Positions 35,279 through 45,294 are shown, numbered from the stretch's first letter. The stretch is 64,000 nt of DNA from Zoogloeaceae bacterium (GCA_031256795.1 JAIRPW010000032.1:1-64000), one strand, 5' to 3'. The notes: a model not told the origin generated them from the sequence alone. Numbers and translations: made by a program.

Positions 35279-37051
35279 GTGAACAAACCATCCGCGCCGT
35301 CTCTGCCCGCCGCCCATTTTATCCGCGCCATTGTTGAAGCTGATCTCAAGGAAGGCAGATACGCCACCCGCCGCTGGCGCGGCACGCCTGGCCTGGGAGA
35401 AGAGCAGGCGCGCGGAAATCTGGATACCGCGCGCATCCGAACCCGCTTTCCTCCAGAGCCGAATGGCTATCTGCATTTCGGACACGCAAAATCCATCTGC
35501 CTGAATTTCGGTCTGGCGCGGCAGTTCGGCGGGCGCTGTCATTTGCGTTTTGACGACACCAATCCTGAAAAAGAAGAAACGGAATACGCGCGTTCCATTA
35601 TTGACGCCGTGCGCTGGCTCGGTTTTGACTGGGAAGATTCGCGGGAAAACAATCTGTATTACGCCTCGAATTATTTCGACGCCATGCTCGTCTGCGCGGA
35701 ATACCTGGTCTCCGCCGGACACGCCTATGTGGATAGCCAAAGCGCGGAAGCCATCCGCGACAGTCGCGGCACGCTCGTTGAGCCGGGAAAGGACAGCCCC
35801 TACCGCGCCCGTTCCATCGCGGAAAACAGCGCGCTTTTCAAACGGATGCAGGCGGGAGAATTCCCTGACGGCGCGCATGTGCTGCGCGCGAAAATTGATA
35901 TGGCCTCGCCGAATATAAACCTGCGCGACCCGGTCATTTATCGCATCCGCCACGCCGAGCATCACAACACCGGCAGCCGCTTTTGCGTCTATCCCATGTA
36001 TACCTTCGCGCATCCCATTGAGGACGCGCTGGAGAACATTACCCATTCCATTTGTACACTGGAATTTGAAGATCAGCGCCCTTTTTACGATTGGCTTCTG
36101 GAACGGCTTGCGGAAGGCGGCCTGTTTTTGCGCCCACTGCCCCGGCAGTATGAGTTTTCCCGCCTGAATCTCACCTATGTGGCGCTTTCCAAGCGGAAAC
36201 TGATTCAGCTGGTAGAAGAAGGAAAAGTCACAGGCTGGGACGATCCGCGTATGCCGACCCTGGTAGGCGCGCGCCGCCGCGGATACGCTCCGGAAGGATT
36301 CCGCCTTCTTATGGAACGAATCGGCGTATCCAAATCCGATTCGCTCATCAGTTACAGCCTGCTGGAAGACTGTATGCGCGAGGTGATGAACGAGACGGAC
36401 GAGCGGCGCGTCGCTGTGCTTGACCCGATCCGACTGGTTGTCAGCAATTACCCGGAGGGGCAGAGCGAAGACTGCGAAGCGCCCAATCATCCCTTGCGCC
36501 CGGAGCTGGGCAAGCGTCTGCTTCCGTTTGGCCGGGAACTCTGGATCGAGCGCGAGGATTTCCGGGAAGTTCCAGACAAAGGCTATCATCGGCTCTGCCC
36601 TGGCGGCATGGCGCGGTTGCGCTATGGATTCATCGTCCGCTGCACAGGCTGTGAGAAGGATGCGGCGGGTCAGGTCAAAACCGTTTTCTGCGAATATCTT
36701 CCCGAAACCAAGTCGGGGACGCCCGGCGCAGACAGCGTCAAGGTGAAAGGCAATCTGCACTGGCTTTCCGCGCGCCATTCCCAGGCATGCCTCGTGCGCC
36801 TTTATGACCGGCTGTTCAGCGTACCCAACCCCGGCGCGGACGGACATGATTTTATTGAGGACATGAACCCGAATTCCTGCCGCGAGATCACCGCTCAAGT
36901 TGAAGCAGCGCTAAAAGACGCCCTGCCGGGCATGCGGTTTCAGTTTGAGCGGCATGGATATTTCGCAGTCGACACGCAGGATTCCAGCGCTGGCGCGCCC
37001 GTGTTTAACCGCGCGGTCACGCTGAAAGACTCCTGGGGAAAATCCGCGTAA
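35279..37051 (+). CDS. glnS: Glutaminyl-tRNA synthetase
   Basis: A 590-aa class I synthetase that charges tRNA(Gln). The HIGH signature is PPEPNGYLHFGHAKS and the KMSKS-type loop is VALSKRKL. The C-terminal anticodon-binding beta-barrels are present and full length. Start is GTG 35279 with GGAG 7 nt upstream. A strong terminator follows. A direct GlnRS suggests that Gln-tRNA is made here without needing the amidotransferase route. Confidence 0.97.
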   Translation: MNKPSAPSLPAAHFIRAIVEADLKEGRYATRRWRGTPGLGEEQARGNLDTARIRTRFPPEPNGYLHFGHAKSICLNFGLARQFGGRCHLRFDDTNPEKEETEYARSIIDAVRWLGFDWEDSRENNLYYASNYFDAMLVCAEYLVSAGHAYVDSQSAEAIRDSRGTLVEPGKDSPYRARSIAENSALFKRMQAGEFPDGAHVLRAKIDMASPNINLRDPVIYRIRHAEHHNTGSRFCVYPMYTFAHPIEDALENITHSICTLEFEDQRPFYDWLLERLAEGGLFLRPLPRQYEFSRLNLTYVALSKRKLIQLVEEGKVTGWDDPRMPTLVGARRRGYAPEGFRLLMERIGVSKSDSLISYSLLEDCMREVMNETDERRVAVLDPIRLVVSNYPEGQSEDCEAPNHPLRPELGKRLLPFGRELWIEREDFREVPDKGYHRLCPGGMARLRYGFIVRCTGCEKDAAGQVKTVFCEYLPETKSGTPGADSVKVKGNLHWLSARHSQACLVRLYDRLFSVPNPGADGHDFIEDMNPNSCREITAQVEAALKDALPGMRFQFERHGYFAVDTQDSSAGAPVFNRAVTLKDSWGKSA

Positions 37052-37078
37052 ACCTTACGCAAACTACCGCGTTCTTCA

Positions 37079-37107
37079 CGCCCTGCCGGATAGGCGGGGC
37101 GTTTTTT
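37079..37107 (+). terminator. glnS terminator
   Basis: CGCCCTGCC-GGATA-GGCGGGGCG forms a GC-rich stem with one mismatch, followed by TTTTTT. It starts 28 bp after the glnS stop. Confidence 0.9.
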
Positions 37108-37166
37108 GTGACTTATGAGTAAAGAAAGAGGAAATATTCTTTCCTGTTTTCTATTTAGGAGTTAAT

Positions 37167-37232
37167 ATGCTTGTAATAAAACATAATTTGCGCAATGCGT
37201 CCATGAGATTTACCTATAACCCGCTGTCCTAG
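37167..37232 (+). CDS. Possible 21-aa small protein or leader peptide
   Basis: ATG 37167 has a good AGGAG site 5 nt upstream and encodes 21 residues, basic and unremarkable (MLVIKHNLRNASMRFTYNPL and a final Ser). It lies in the AT-rich gap between glnS and the thioredoxin gene, 31 bp before the latter. It could be a leader peptide or chance. Confidence 0.25.
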   Translation: MLVIKHNLRNASMRFTYNPLS

Positions 37233-37263
37233 TTTTACGCCCCTTTCGCATTGTTGCTTCGCC

Positions 37264-38139
37264 ATGTCCGAATTTCATTACGCCGTTACTGCCGCCGATT
37301 TTGAACAGCGCGTTCTGCGCGCGTCGCTGGAACGCCCAGTGCTTTTGGAATTCTGGGCCAGCTGGTGCGGTCCGTGCAAAACGCTCCTCCCTCTGCTGGA
37401 AAAACTAGCGGAGGCCTATCAGGGACGCTTTCTGCTGGCCAAGGCCGATTTGGACGCCAATCCTGAACTTGCGCAGATGTTCAATGTGCGTTCTGTACCC
37501 ACGGTAATCGCGCTTTCGGGCGGACGACCGGTAGATGGGTTTACGGGCGCGCTGCCCGAAGCGCAAATACGCGCCTTTCTGGATCGTTTTGTACCGCCCC
37601 CGGAAGCCAATCCGCGTGAGGAAGCCGCTTTGCTGCTGGAAGCGGGAGACAAGGAAGGCGCGCTGGCACTGCTTCTGTCCGCGCACAAGGCCGCCCCGGA
37701 AGAGGAAGCCCTGCGTTTGGACGCCGCCGCTTTACTGCTTGCGCAAGGCGACACGGAAGAAGCCGCGCGCTTGCTTGATTTTCCCTATCAAACCGAAAGG
37801 GAACGCGCGCGTACTTTGGACGCGCAGCTGTCACTCACGCGCGATGCGGAAAAAAACGCCCACTTGATTGCGCCGTTGCGCGAAAAGCTCGCGCGAGATC
37901 CTGATAATCACGCCGCGCGGCTGGAGTTGGCGCGTCTGCTCGCGGGCGCGCGCAAGGAGGAAGAGGCGCTTGAGGCCGCTCTGGAAGTCGCGCGCCGCGC
38001 CCCAGACTTTCATGATGGCGCGGGGAAAAAATGCTTGCTGGAGTTTTTCTCTCTGTTTTCTGCCCGCGTGACACTGGACGCGGATCTGGATGATTTAATT
38101 CGCCGCTATCGCCGCGCCCTTTCGGCCCTGCTCCATTAA
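37264..38139 (+). CDS. CnoX/YbbN-like thioredoxin with TPR-type C-terminus
   Basis: A 291-aa protein. Residues 1-110 are a thioredoxin domain with an intact WCGPC site (C35, C38) and the cis-Pro region RSVPTVIAL. Residues 115-290 are Ala/Glu/Leu-rich helical repeats as in the CnoX (YbbN) chaperedoxins, which protect proteins from chlorine stress and pass them to chaperones. E. coli CnoX lacks the first cysteine, while this one keeps both, so it can act as a redox enzyme as well. Transcribed on its own after the glnS terminator. Confidence 0.88.
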   Translation: MSEFHYAVTAADFEQRVLRASLERPVLLEFWASWCGPCKTLLPLLEKLAEAYQGRFLLAKADLDANPELAQMFNVRSVPTVIALSGGRPVDGFTGALPEAQIRAFLDRFVPPPEANPREEAALLLEAGDKEGALALLLSAHKAAPEEEALRLDAAALLLAQGDTEEAARLLDFPYQTERERARTLDAQLSLTRDAEKNAHLIAPLREKLARDPDNHAARLELARLLAGARKEEEALEAALEVARRAPDFHDGAGKKCLLEFFSLFSARVTLDADLDDLIRRYRRALSALLH

Positions 38140-38222
38140 ATCTCCGCCCGTCATTTCGCCGCCTTTTCCGTGTAGCAGGAGTTCTCGCCGCACCGCCTAT
38201 CCCTTTTTAGAAGGAGCGTTTT

Positions 38223-38828
38223 ATGGATTCAACCGTTACTGCCGCCGCCGAATTTGCTCCGGAATCCGGCACGCTTGCCGCGAAATCCGCCGCCGCAGTC
38301 ACCGCGCCCACGCCCTTGGATGTTTTGAAACAATTTCGCGGCATTTTCAGCACTGTCAAACAGCATTTTCAGCAGATGGAAAGCGCGGTCAGTCTTTCCG
38401 GCTCGCAGTTATGGACGCTTTCGATTGTCGCGCGCCAGCCGGGAGTGCGTATCTCTGACCTCGCGCGCGTCATGGGCATTCATCAATCCACCAGCAGCAA
38501 CCTAGTAGATTGTCTGTACCGCCAAAAGCTGATTATCAAGCAACGTACGGATGAAGATCAGAGAGTAGTGCGGCTTTATCCTACCGAACGCGGACAGAGT
38601 GTTTTGCGCGACGCGCCGCAGCCGCAGGAAGGGATCCTGCCGGACGCCCTGAACCGGCTTCCCGCCGAAGACCTGGCGCGGCTTCACGTGCTATTGGGCA
38701 AACTTTTCACACTTCTGAAAATATCTTGCGAAAAAACAAACGCCAAAGAAAAGCGTCTGCCCGAACCGGATGGTACGGCGATCCCGCTGGCCGAACTTGC
38801 GAAAATGCCCATAAAAATAGAAAGTTGA
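38223..38828 (+). CDS. MarR-family transcriptional regulator
   Basis: A 201-aa regulator. The winged helix-turn-helix spans about residues 70-140, with RISDLARVMGIHQSTSSNLVD as recognition region and the wing QRTDEDQRVVRLYPTERG. The N-terminus has a 35-residue Ala-rich extension not needed for the fold, and the C-terminal tail (170-201) is charged. A good AAGGAG site precedes ATG 38223. Its targets are unknown; no divergent gene sits next to it. Confidence 0.85.
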   Translation: MDSTVTAAAEFAPESGTLAAKSAAAVTAPTPLDVLKQFRGIFSTVKQHFQQMESAVSLSGSQLWTLSIVARQPGVRISDLARVMGIHQSTSSNLVDCLYRQKLIIKQRTDEDQRVVRLYPTERGQSVLRDAPQPQEGILPDALNRLPAEDLARLHVLLGKLFTLLKISCEKTNAKEKRLPEPDGTAIPLAELAKMPIKIES

Positions 38829-38874
38829 TTTACATTTCAATCCGTCCGCCGCCTTCTCCAAAATATTTCCCGCA

Positions 38875-39411
38875 ATGCGTTTTTACCGCTTTACGATCCA
38901 TCCTCTGCCGTACATCGTTTTGCCGGTGTTGCTGACGCTTTCTGGGTGCGCGCTCGTTTCAGAGGCAGAAAAGAATTCTTTCCCGCAAGCGCGAAAACAC
39001 GCGCCGTACTCCCCGGAAAACTCTGCCGCCAACCCTCTTTCTCAAGATACCAATAGAAAGGTTTCGCCGCGCCCGGACGCGGTGTTTTTCCTGCCGCTTC
39101 CCCTGAAGTCCGGCCATAAAAATATACCGGCAGACGCGCAGAAAACATTGCGTCAAACGCTGGACAATCTGCGCGGCGAACGCAATGTTCTTTTTGTTCT
39201 TGAGGCCTGGCTTCCGGTCTCCGGAAGTCAGGAAATAAGTTTAAGCATGGCGCGGCAAGCCGCCCAGGCAATCAAGGAGCAACTCGTCAACCTGAATGTG
39301 CGCTCCTACCGCGTCAAAACCCAGGTGCGCGGCAACGTGGAAATCAATCATAGCTCTCCGGAAAACGACCGTCTGCGCGTTGATTTGTTTTTGCTGCGTT
39401 TGCCGCGCTAA
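38875..39411 (+). CDS. Lipoprotein with OmpA-like C-terminal domain
   Basis: A 178-aa envelope protein. The signal peptide ends with the lipobox LTLSGC (Cys about residue 24), so it should be lipidated. Residues about 70-175 resemble an OmpA/MotB-type peptidoglycan-binding domain (SLSMARQAAQAIKEQLVNLN), though the classic Asp and Arg anchor residues are not clearly seen. The role, probably wall attachment, is inferred. It follows the MarR gene by 46 bp. Confidence 0.65.
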   Translation: MRFYRFTIHPLPYIVLPVLLTLSGCALVSEAEKNSFPQARKHAPYSPENSAANPLSQDTNRKVSPRPDAVFFLPLPLKSGHKNIPADAQKTLRQTLDNLRGERNVLFVLEAWLPVSGSQEISLSMARQAAQAIKEQLVNLNVRSYRVKTQVRGNVEINHSSPENDRLRVDLFLLRLPR

Positions 39412-39731
39412 ATCAAAGCTCTTTCGCATTCAACCCGCAGAGAATTTTATTCTCCGCGCTGGCTTATTTTAGCCGTACCGGCTTTTCCGGTTTTTTCTTT
39501 TATTATGAAAATAATCTCTTCTATGCGTTATTTTTGCTATTTCATTTGGATAAAATTCATCTTCTGGGAGCTTTATTTTTCTCCATAAAAACATCCCGAT
39601 GTATGTTCACACTCTGCAATACATTTCAAAAGCACAAGAAAAACTCATAAAAACAGCGATTCCCGCAAAAATGAAATTTCCGCCGATCCTCTTTCTTACG
39701 CGAAAAACTGTCCTGCGGAAAAGCGGCCCGA
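39412..39731. other. AT-rich convergent gap between the lipoprotein gene and hemE
   Basis: It contains the terminator at 39477-39496. Otherwise I see no supported gene or RNA; a short open frame at 39599-39796 overlaps hemE antisense and has no family resemblance. Confidence 0.5.
39477..39496 (+). terminator. Terminator after the lipoprotein gene
   Basis: ACCGG-CTTTT-CCGGT followed by TTTTTC; short stem with a good T run. Confidence 0.6.
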
Positions 39732-40820
39732 TCACTCCGGAAGCGGATAGCCATGCACTGTTTCGATCAACGCATGAACATGCTCCGGCGGCGTAAATTG
39801 CGAAATTCCATGCCCAAGGTTAAATATCAGCCCTGTGCGCGAATTTCCGCTTTCGCCCTGTATTTCAGAGTGATAAAAAGACGCCAGCGTCGCGCGCGCC
39901 TCTCTTTCGATAACGTCGGGCGGCGCAAACAAGACATAAGGGTCCAAATTACCCTGCAAAGCGACATGGCTGCCTACACGCCGCCGCGCCTCTCCCAGAT
40001 CAACACTCCAATCCAGACCCACGCCGTCGCAGCCCGACCGCGCGACGTCCTCCAGCCACAACCCCCCGCCCTTGGTAAATACAATGGCGGGAATCGTCTC
40101 GCCCGCCCATGTCCTATGTAGCGCGGCCAAGATACGCGCCATATACGCAAGAGAAAATTCACGGTACGCCGCCGTGGACAAAACCCCGCCCCAGGTATCA
40201 AACAACATGACAGCCTGTACGCCGCTTTCAATCTGCGCGTTCAGGTACGCGATCACCGCCTCGCTCGTCACCGCCAAAATACGGTGCAAAAGATCAGGCC
40301 GCGCGTAGAGCATGGTCTTAATCTGGCGGAAATCTTTGGAGCCGCCGCCTTCCACCATATAGCAAGCCAGCGTCCAGGGACTGCCCGAAAAACCGATAAG
40401 CGGCACAGAACGATTCAGCGCCCGAACGGTGGAAGAAACCGCATCCATCACATACCGCAAACTGACCGAAGGATCAGGCGCGGTCAGCGCGGCAATATCC
40501 GCCTCTTCACGCAAGGGACGCAGAAAACGCGGTCCCTCCCCGCTCTCAAAATAAAGCCCCAGACCCATCGCGTCCGGGACAGTCAGAATATCTGAAAAAA
40601 GAATGGCGGCGTCCAAGTCGTAGCGCGCCAGCGGCTGCAAAGTCACTTCCGTCGCCAAATCGGGCGACTTGCACAGAGAAAGAAAATCTCCCGCGCGTTT
40701 TCTGCTCGCGCAATACTCCGGCAGATAACGCCCCGCCTGACGCATCAGCCAAATCGGCGTACGTGTTACCGCCTCTTTTCTGAGCGCGCGCAAAAAATCA
40801 TCGTTTTGGAGACGGGTCAT
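39732..40820 (-). CDS. hemE: Uroporphyrinogen decarboxylase
   Basis: A 362-aa haem-pathway enzyme converting uroporphyrinogen III to coproporphyrinogen III. Signatures are [13 protein letters not shown] near the N-terminus and [22 protein letters not shown] in the middle, with the C-terminal [20 protein letters not shown] 40820 ([13 protein letters not shown]) was chosen; a TTG two codons upstream is possible. The gene upstream encodes malonyl-CoA decarboxylase on the same strand. Confidence 0.96.
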   Translation of the reverse strand: MTRLQNDDFLRALRKEAVTRTPIWLMRQAGRYLPEYCASRKRAGDFLSLCKSPDLATEVTLQPLARYDLDAAILFSDILTVPDAMGLGLYFESGEGPRFLRPLREEADIAALTAPDPSVSLRYVMDAVSSTVRALNRSVPLIGFSGSPWTLACYMVEGGGSKDFRQIKTMLYARPDLLHRILAVTSEAVIAYLNAQIESGVQAVMLFDTWGGVLSTAAYREFSLAYMARILAALHRTWAGETIPAIVFTKGGGLWLEDVARSGCDGVGLDWSVDLGEARRRVGSHVALQGNLDPYVLFAPPDVIEREARATLASFYHSEIQGESGNSRTGLIFNLGHGISQFTPPEHVHALIETVHGYPLPE

Positions 40821-40851
40821 AGCCAAGTTCCGAACAAAAGAGTTCGCATTA

Positions 40852-42276
40852 TCACATTATGCCCGCCGCGCCGCCAACTTCTTCCCCGCTCTTCCCCCGC
40901 CTTGCGGCATGGCGCACAGCGGGGCTTGCGGCAATGCGCCCTTCCCGCAGCAAGTTTTCCACGTTCTCTTCAATGCGTTCCGTATCGTAAAGATAGTTCA
41001 CCATGACGCCGAACGACTGGCGCATCCCTTTTTCGGACGTATCCGCGCATACATTGAGCCGCTCTACGCGCGCGCCATTTCCTAAATGAAAACGCGCCAC
41101 CGGATCCAATGGACGCCCTTCGTCATTCCGCGCCAGCAGCAGGTAACGCGCCGCCAGCCGCACAAGCGGCGCACCTAGCGCGCGCGTCAAACGTTCATTT
41201 TCTGTCCACTCCGCGTTCCAAAGAAATTCCGGAAGCGCTTCGCGCGCAATGGGCGCGCCCCTTCCCAGCGCCTTGCCAATCCGCGCAAGATCGTCCGCGC
41301 TGAAAACATCCCCCCAGATTTCCGGCGTTTTTTCTGTCCATTTCCTGAGCGCGGGCAAAGGAGACAGCGTGGAAAACTGTTTCAAACGCGGAAAATCACG
41401 GCGCAAATCTTCAATCACCCTCTTCAGCAAAAAATGCCCGAAAGAAACGCCGCGCAGCCCTTGCTGAGTATTGGAAATGGAATAAAAAATCGCGCTGTTG
41501 GCCGAATGCGCGTCAAAAAGCGGCGCTTTCTCATCCAATAAATCCCGCACGTTCCCCGCAAGACGCCCGGTAAGCGCGACTTCTACAAAAATCAACGGCT
41601 CATCCGGCATACGCGGATGGAAAAAACCATAGCAGCGACGGTCTGAATCCAGACGATTTTTCAGGTCTGACCAAGAGTCAATGCTGTGCACCGCCTCATA
41701 ACGCATAAGCTTTTCCAGTAGCGACGCAGATGACTGCCAAGTGATCCGGCGCAATTCCAGAAACCCAACGTCAAACCAGGCGCGCAGAATATGCTCCAGT
41801 TCACGGTCAAGCGACGCAAGCTCCGTGTCATCCTTCAAAAAATGCAGCAAATCAACGCGCAAATCAATCAAAAAGCGCACCCCCTGCGGCAAGGCGTTGA
41901 ATTGCGTCAGTATGCGGGCGCGCGGCGAGCGCAGCGCGCTCCACAGCCGCGCTTCCGCTTCCCATTGCGACGGGGCGCCAAGGCTTTTTTGATAATCCGT
42001 ATGCGCGGCTTCTATCCGCGCGGGATCAGGTCCAAATTCCGTGGCGATCAGCCGCAAAAACGCATGCCGCCCCGCGCGATCCAGCTTCAAATAGGACTCG
42101 CCCAAGCGGCGGGCGCGCTGCCGGGCGGCTACTTCCCCGCCAATGCCGCTGGCGCATTCCCGCAGCTGAGTGCGAATTTTCCCCAGAGCGCGATCATCCA
42201 GGGAATGCTCTTTCCCGGATTTTTCTCGCCATAAACCACGCATCTTGCGCAACCCACGCGATAACGGACTTCCCAT
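40852..42276 (-). CDS. Malonyl-CoA decarboxylase
   Basis: A 474-aa MCD-family enzyme that converts malonyl-CoA to acetyl-CoA and CO2. The catalytic domain shows [19 protein letters not shown] (active-site Ser region) and [13 protein letters not shown] (active-site His region). The N-terminal 130 residues are helical, as in the family. ATG 42276 with GGAAG upstream was chosen; in-frame GTG 42279 and TTG 42303 are alternatives. No malonate transporter or malonyl-CoA synthetase is adjacent, unlike typical mat operons, so it may serve to control malonyl-CoA or handle a pathway product. Confidence 0.9.
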   Translation of the reverse strand: MGSPLSRGLRKMRGLWREKSGKEHSLDDRALGKIRTQLRECASGIGGEVAARQRARRLGESYLKLDRAGRHAFLRLIATEFGPDPARIEAAHTDYQKSLGAPSQWEAEARLWSALRSPRARILTQFNALPQGVRFLIDLRVDLLHFLKDDTELASLDRELEHILRAWFDVGFLELRRITWQSSASLLEKLMRYEAVHSIDSWSDLKNRLDSDRRCYGFFHPRMPDEPLIFVEVALTGRLAGNVRDLLDEKAPLFDAHSANSAIFYSISNTQQGLRGVSFGHFLLKRVIEDLRRDFPRLKQFSTLSPLPALRKWTEKTPEIWGDVFSADDLARIGKALGRGAPIAREALPEFLWNAEWTENERLTRALGAPLVRLAARYLLLARNDEGRPLDPVARFHLGNGARVERLNVCADTSEKGMRQSFGVMVNYLYDTERIEENVENLLREGRIAASPAVRHAARRGKSGEEVGGAAGIM

Positions 42277-42425
42277 CACAAAATCTTCCAGTAAAACTGA
42301 CAACGGATAGCATTATATCAATATCTTCCTAAAAAATAGCGACAATTTCCGCGAACGTGCCGTTAATTATCCAGATACCGCCAATATGTTTTCATGCGCC
42401 GCGCAAAACAACCGCCCGCGTACAC

Positions 42426-43205
42426 TCACAAATCTCCCCAAAGATGCTGAAGGATGGCAAGAGCCGCCAAGCCCGCTGTTTCCGTCCGCAAGACTCTTTC
42501 GCCCAGCGCGAGCGGCATGAATCCCGCGCGAAGCGCCGCGTCTTCTTCTTCTGGAGCGAACCCGCCTTCCGCGCCAACAAGAAGCGTAACGTGTTCGGGG
42601 ACGACAGAAGGCGAAAATTCGGAAAGATTCCCCGGTGCGCCGGGCAAAAGAATAAATTTCAGCCCCGGAAGCGCAACGGCGTCCTCTCGCAGCCAGTCCG
42701 TTATATTTCGCAGATCGTAGATTTCTGGAACGCGGTTACGCCCGCATTGTTCACAGGCAGAAACAGCGACGCCGCGCCAGCGCCACTGACGTTTTTCCGC
42801 GCGCTCTCCAGAAAGACGCGGCGTACTGCGGCGGCCACTCAACGGCACAAACGCGCTTACGCCCAACTCCACCGCCTTTTGCAACGTAAAATCCATTTTG
42901 TCCTGCGCCTGCATCGTTTGCGCCAACGTCAGGAAAAGCGGCGACTCCCGCTCCACAGGACGCCACTCGCCCAACTGCGCGACAAGCGCGGGCGAAATGC
43001 GAGGTTTTCGGGATTTTTCAGAAAACGCAGGCGTGGGAGCCATCGCCAAGCGGGCGGGATATTCGCCTCCCGTTCCGTCAAACAGAATAATTTCCTCTCC
43101 GGCGGACAAACGCAAAACAGTGACCATATGCCGCGCCAGTTCAGGAGGCAACGGCAAACACTGCCCCTGCGTCAGCCGCTTCGCGGAAAAAAATCGGCGC
43201 GGCAT
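42426..43205 (-). CDS. rsmE: 16S rRNA (uracil1498-N3)-methyltransferase
   Basis: A 259-aa SPOUT methyltransferase acting on the 30S subunit. It has the N-terminal PUA-like part (HMVTVLRLSAGEEIILFDG) and the knot motifs LLVGAEGGFAPEEE and LGERVLRTETAGLAALAIL. Length is normal. The 150 bp before the malonyl-CoA decarboxylase start contain no other gene. Confidence 0.95.
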   Translation of the reverse strand: MPRRFFSAKRLTQGQCLPLPPELARHMVTVLRLSAGEEIILFDGTGGEYPARLAMAPTPAFSEKSRKPRISPALVAQLGEWRPVERESPLFLTLAQTMQAQDKMDFTLQKAVELGVSAFVPLSGRRSTPRLSGERAEKRQWRWRGVAVSACEQCGRNRVPEIYDLRNITDWLREDAVALPGLKFILLPGAPGNLSEFSPSVVPEHVTLLVGAEGGFAPEEEDAALRAGFMPLALGERVLRTETAGLAALAILQHLWGDL

Positions 43206-43260
43206 ACGCGCGCTCCGAAAAAAACGCCCTGCCTGAAACGAAAAACCGGCAAAACGCCGC

Positions 43261-43617
43261 TCATTGCGGGTTCCCGGAAGTCATCGCAGACGCTTCCGTT
43301 TTGCGGACAGCGGCCTTTTTACCGGCTGCGCCCAAAGCGCGGGCGGCGCGCGCCGCTCTGGGATCGGCGATGAGCGGACGATAAATTTCCACCCGGTCGC
43401 CCGCGCGCAACGGCGTGTCCATTTTGGCAAGTTTTGAAAAGACGCCGAACCGGCCTCGCGCAAGATCAATATGCGGATATTTTTTCAGGAATCCGGAAGC
43501 CTCCAGCGCATCCTGCAACACGCTTCCCGGAGGAAGAGAAAGCCGCACCACTTCCTGTCGGCTCAGCAAGGCATAAACGACTTCAACAGGGAAAAAATCC
43601 GAATTTTCCTGGGTCAT
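43261..43617 (-). CDS. rnfH: RnfH/RatB-family ubiquitin-like protein
   Basis: A 118-aa small protein of the RnfH (RatB) family with a beta-grasp fold: VEVVYALLSRQEVVRLSLPP, a GRFGVFSKLAKMDTPLRAGDR block and EIYRPLIADPR. Its ATG overlaps the ratA stop (ATGA, 43614-43617). The function is not well defined; the family is usually linked with ratA and smpB, as here. The C-terminal 30 residues are basic and probably disordered. Confidence 0.9.
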   Translation of the reverse strand: MTQENSDFFPVEVVYALLSRQEVVRLSLPPGSVLQDALEASGFLKKYPHIDLARGRFGVFSKLAKMDTPLRAGDRVEIYRPLIADPRAARAARALGAAGKKAAVRKTEASAMTSGNPQ

Positions 43618-44054
43618 GAACGCGCTCCGTAGATCACATCCGCACGCTTAACAAAGGCGTCCACAAAGCTATTCGCGATGACGCCAAAAGCAGGGCCAAT
43701 GACTTTCCCCAGCAACCGGTTGGAAAAATCATAGGACAATCGAAAGTCAATTTTGCATGCGTCGTCGCTTAGCGTAATAAAACGCCACATTCCCTCAAGT
43801 TTTCTAAAAGGGCCTTCCACCAGGCGGATTTTCATCCAATGGGGAATTTCCTTTTCATTTTCCGTCGTGAAATGCGCGCGCACGCCATGGTAGCGAATAT
43901 GCAAAGTGCCAATGGTTTTATGCTCGTCGCGGTGGCGGCATTCCGTCTCGCCGCACCAGGGCAGAAACTGCGGATAATCCTCGCAACGGTCAACAAGATC
44001 AAACATTTGTTGCGCGGAATGATGAATCAGCACGGTTTTTTCTACAGTGATCAT
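43614..44054 (-). CDS. ratA: RatA-type START-domain protein
   Basis: A 146-aa SRPBCC/START protein, homologous to RatA and to the coenzyme Q-binding COQ10. Key stretches are MFDLVDRCEDYPQFLPWC and SYDFSNRLLGKVIGPAF. It was described as a toxin blocking 70S formation in E. coli, while the COQ10 relation points to quinone binding; which applies here cannot be told. Divergent from smpB (62-bp gap) and co-translated with rnfH, a conserved arrangement. Confidence 0.92.
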   Translation of the reverse strand: MITVEKTVLIHHSAQQMFDLVDRCEDYPQFLPWCGETECRHRDEHKTIGTLHIRYHGVRAHFTTENEKEIPHWMKIRLVEGPFRKLEGMWRFITLSDDACKIDFRLSYDFSNRLLGKVIGPAFGVIANSFVDAFVKRADVIYGARS

Positions 44055-44116
44055 ACGCCGGGAGGAGCAAATGAATTCTGTTAAAATAGTCTAATTGTAA
44101 CGAATCCCGCCCTTTT

Positions 44117-44572
44117 ATGACTATTGCCCTAAACAAAAAAGCCCTGCACGATTATTTTATTGAAGAAAAATACGAGGCCGGTTTGGTGCTTGAAGGCTGG
44201 GAGGTCAAAGCAATCCGCGCCCGTCGCGTACAAATCGCGGAAGCCTATGTTCTCATCAAAAAAGGGGAAATCTGGCTTCTCGGTATGCATATCACCCCGC
44301 TTGCCGCCGCTTCAACCCACGTAACCCCCGACCCTACGCGCACCAGAAAACTGCTTCTGCGCGAGAACGAGGTTATGCGTTTAATCGGCAAAGTTGAGCG
44401 CGCTGGTTTTACTCTCATTCCGCTGGACCTGCATTACGCGCGCGGGCGCGTCAAGGTGGAAATCGCTCTTGCCCGCGGCAAAAAACAATACGATAAACGC
44501 GAGGACGCGAAAGAAAAAGATTGGGCGCGGGAAAAACAGCGGCTGATGCGCGGGAAAAACCGTCTGTCGTAA
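44117..44572 (+). CDS. smpB: SsrA-binding protein SmpB
   Basis: A 151-aa trans-translation factor that binds tmRNA and rescues stalled ribosomes. Family marks are [34 protein letters not shown] and the basic C-terminal tail [20 protein letters not shown] that reaches into the mRNA channel. Length is normal. The tmRNA gene itself is not in the window. Confidence 0.97.
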   Translation: MTIALNKKALHDYFIEEKYEAGLVLEGWEVKAIRARRVQIAEAYVLIKKGEIWLLGMHITPLAAASTHVTPDPTRTRKLLLRENEVMRLIGKVERAGFTLIPLDLHYARGRVKVEIALARGKKQYDKREDAKEKDWAREKQRLMRGKNRLS

Positions 44573-44601
44573 GCGGCGCGGCAACCGCGAGAAAAAATAT
44601 T

Positions 44602-45234
44602 ATGCAACCGCAGTATGTTGATACTCTGCTGTATCTCCTGGGGATCGCGGCCTCTGTCGTAGGCGGCGTGACCGGCGTTCTGGAAGCGGGCAGAAAACAG
44701 ATTGACCTTTTCGGCGCGATCATGGCGGGAGTCGCGGCTTCTTTGGGCGGCGGAACCGTGCGCGACATTCTTCTCGACCGCCCTGTATTCTGGATTACCG
44801 ATGATAGCTATTTGATCGCCACCATCGCCGCGGCGATCCTTGCCTTTTTTACCGCGCGGCGCTGGACATTGCCGCACAAAATTTTCCTGCTTCCAGACGC
44901 GATGGGGCTGGCGCTTTTTTCCGTAGTCGGCACGCAGATTGGCTTACAGTTTCACGCGCCCTGGCTGGTGGCAAGTCTCATGGGCGTCATCACTGGCGTT
45001 TTCGGCGGTCTGCTGCGCGATGTGCTTTCCAATGAAGTGCCGCTGGTTTTTACCAGTGAGCTATACGCGACCGCGGCATGGGCAGGTTCGGTGCTTTTGA
45101 TTGTGATGCAGGAAATGGGCGTGGGGCATACCGCGGCCAGCTTTCTGGCAATGGCGGCGATCATCGCGCTACGTCTTGCGGCAATTTACTGGCATATCAC
45201 CCTGCCGCACATCGTGCCGCGCGAATATCCCTGA
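44602..45234 (+). CDS. TRIC-type/UPF0126 membrane channel protein
   Basis: A 210-aa membrane protein with seven hydrophobic segments and two repeats of the TRIC/UPF0126 motif: GVAASLGGGTVRDILLDRP and GVITGVFGGLLRDVLSNEVP. Relatives form monovalent cation channels. ATG 44602 starts the conserved part; a longer frame overlapping smpB is not conserved. It lies 29 bp after smpB and may be co-transcribed. Confidence 0.88.
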   Translation: MQPQYVDTLLYLLGIAASVVGGVTGVLEAGRKQIDLFGAIMAGVAASLGGGTVRDILLDRPVFWITDDSYLIATIAAAILAFFTARRWTLPHKIFLLPDAMGLALFSVVGTQIGLQFHAPWLVASLMGVITGVFGGLLRDVLSNEVPLVFTSELYATAAWAGSVLLIVMQEMGVGHTAASFLAMAAIIALRLAAIYWHITLPHIVPREYP

Positions 45235-45294
45235 AACGCCGCGACCCGGAAAAACGCCGCGCGGCACGGCATAAAACGCTCGCGACCTTGCCTT

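Noticed and set aside
35066-36898. 610-aa open frame on the minus strand
   Set aside because: Antisense to glnS and suhB; no family features.
37116-37166. 16-codon open frame starting ATGAGTAAAG before the 21-codon frame
   Set aside because: Lies just after the glnS terminator with no ribosome site; too short to support.
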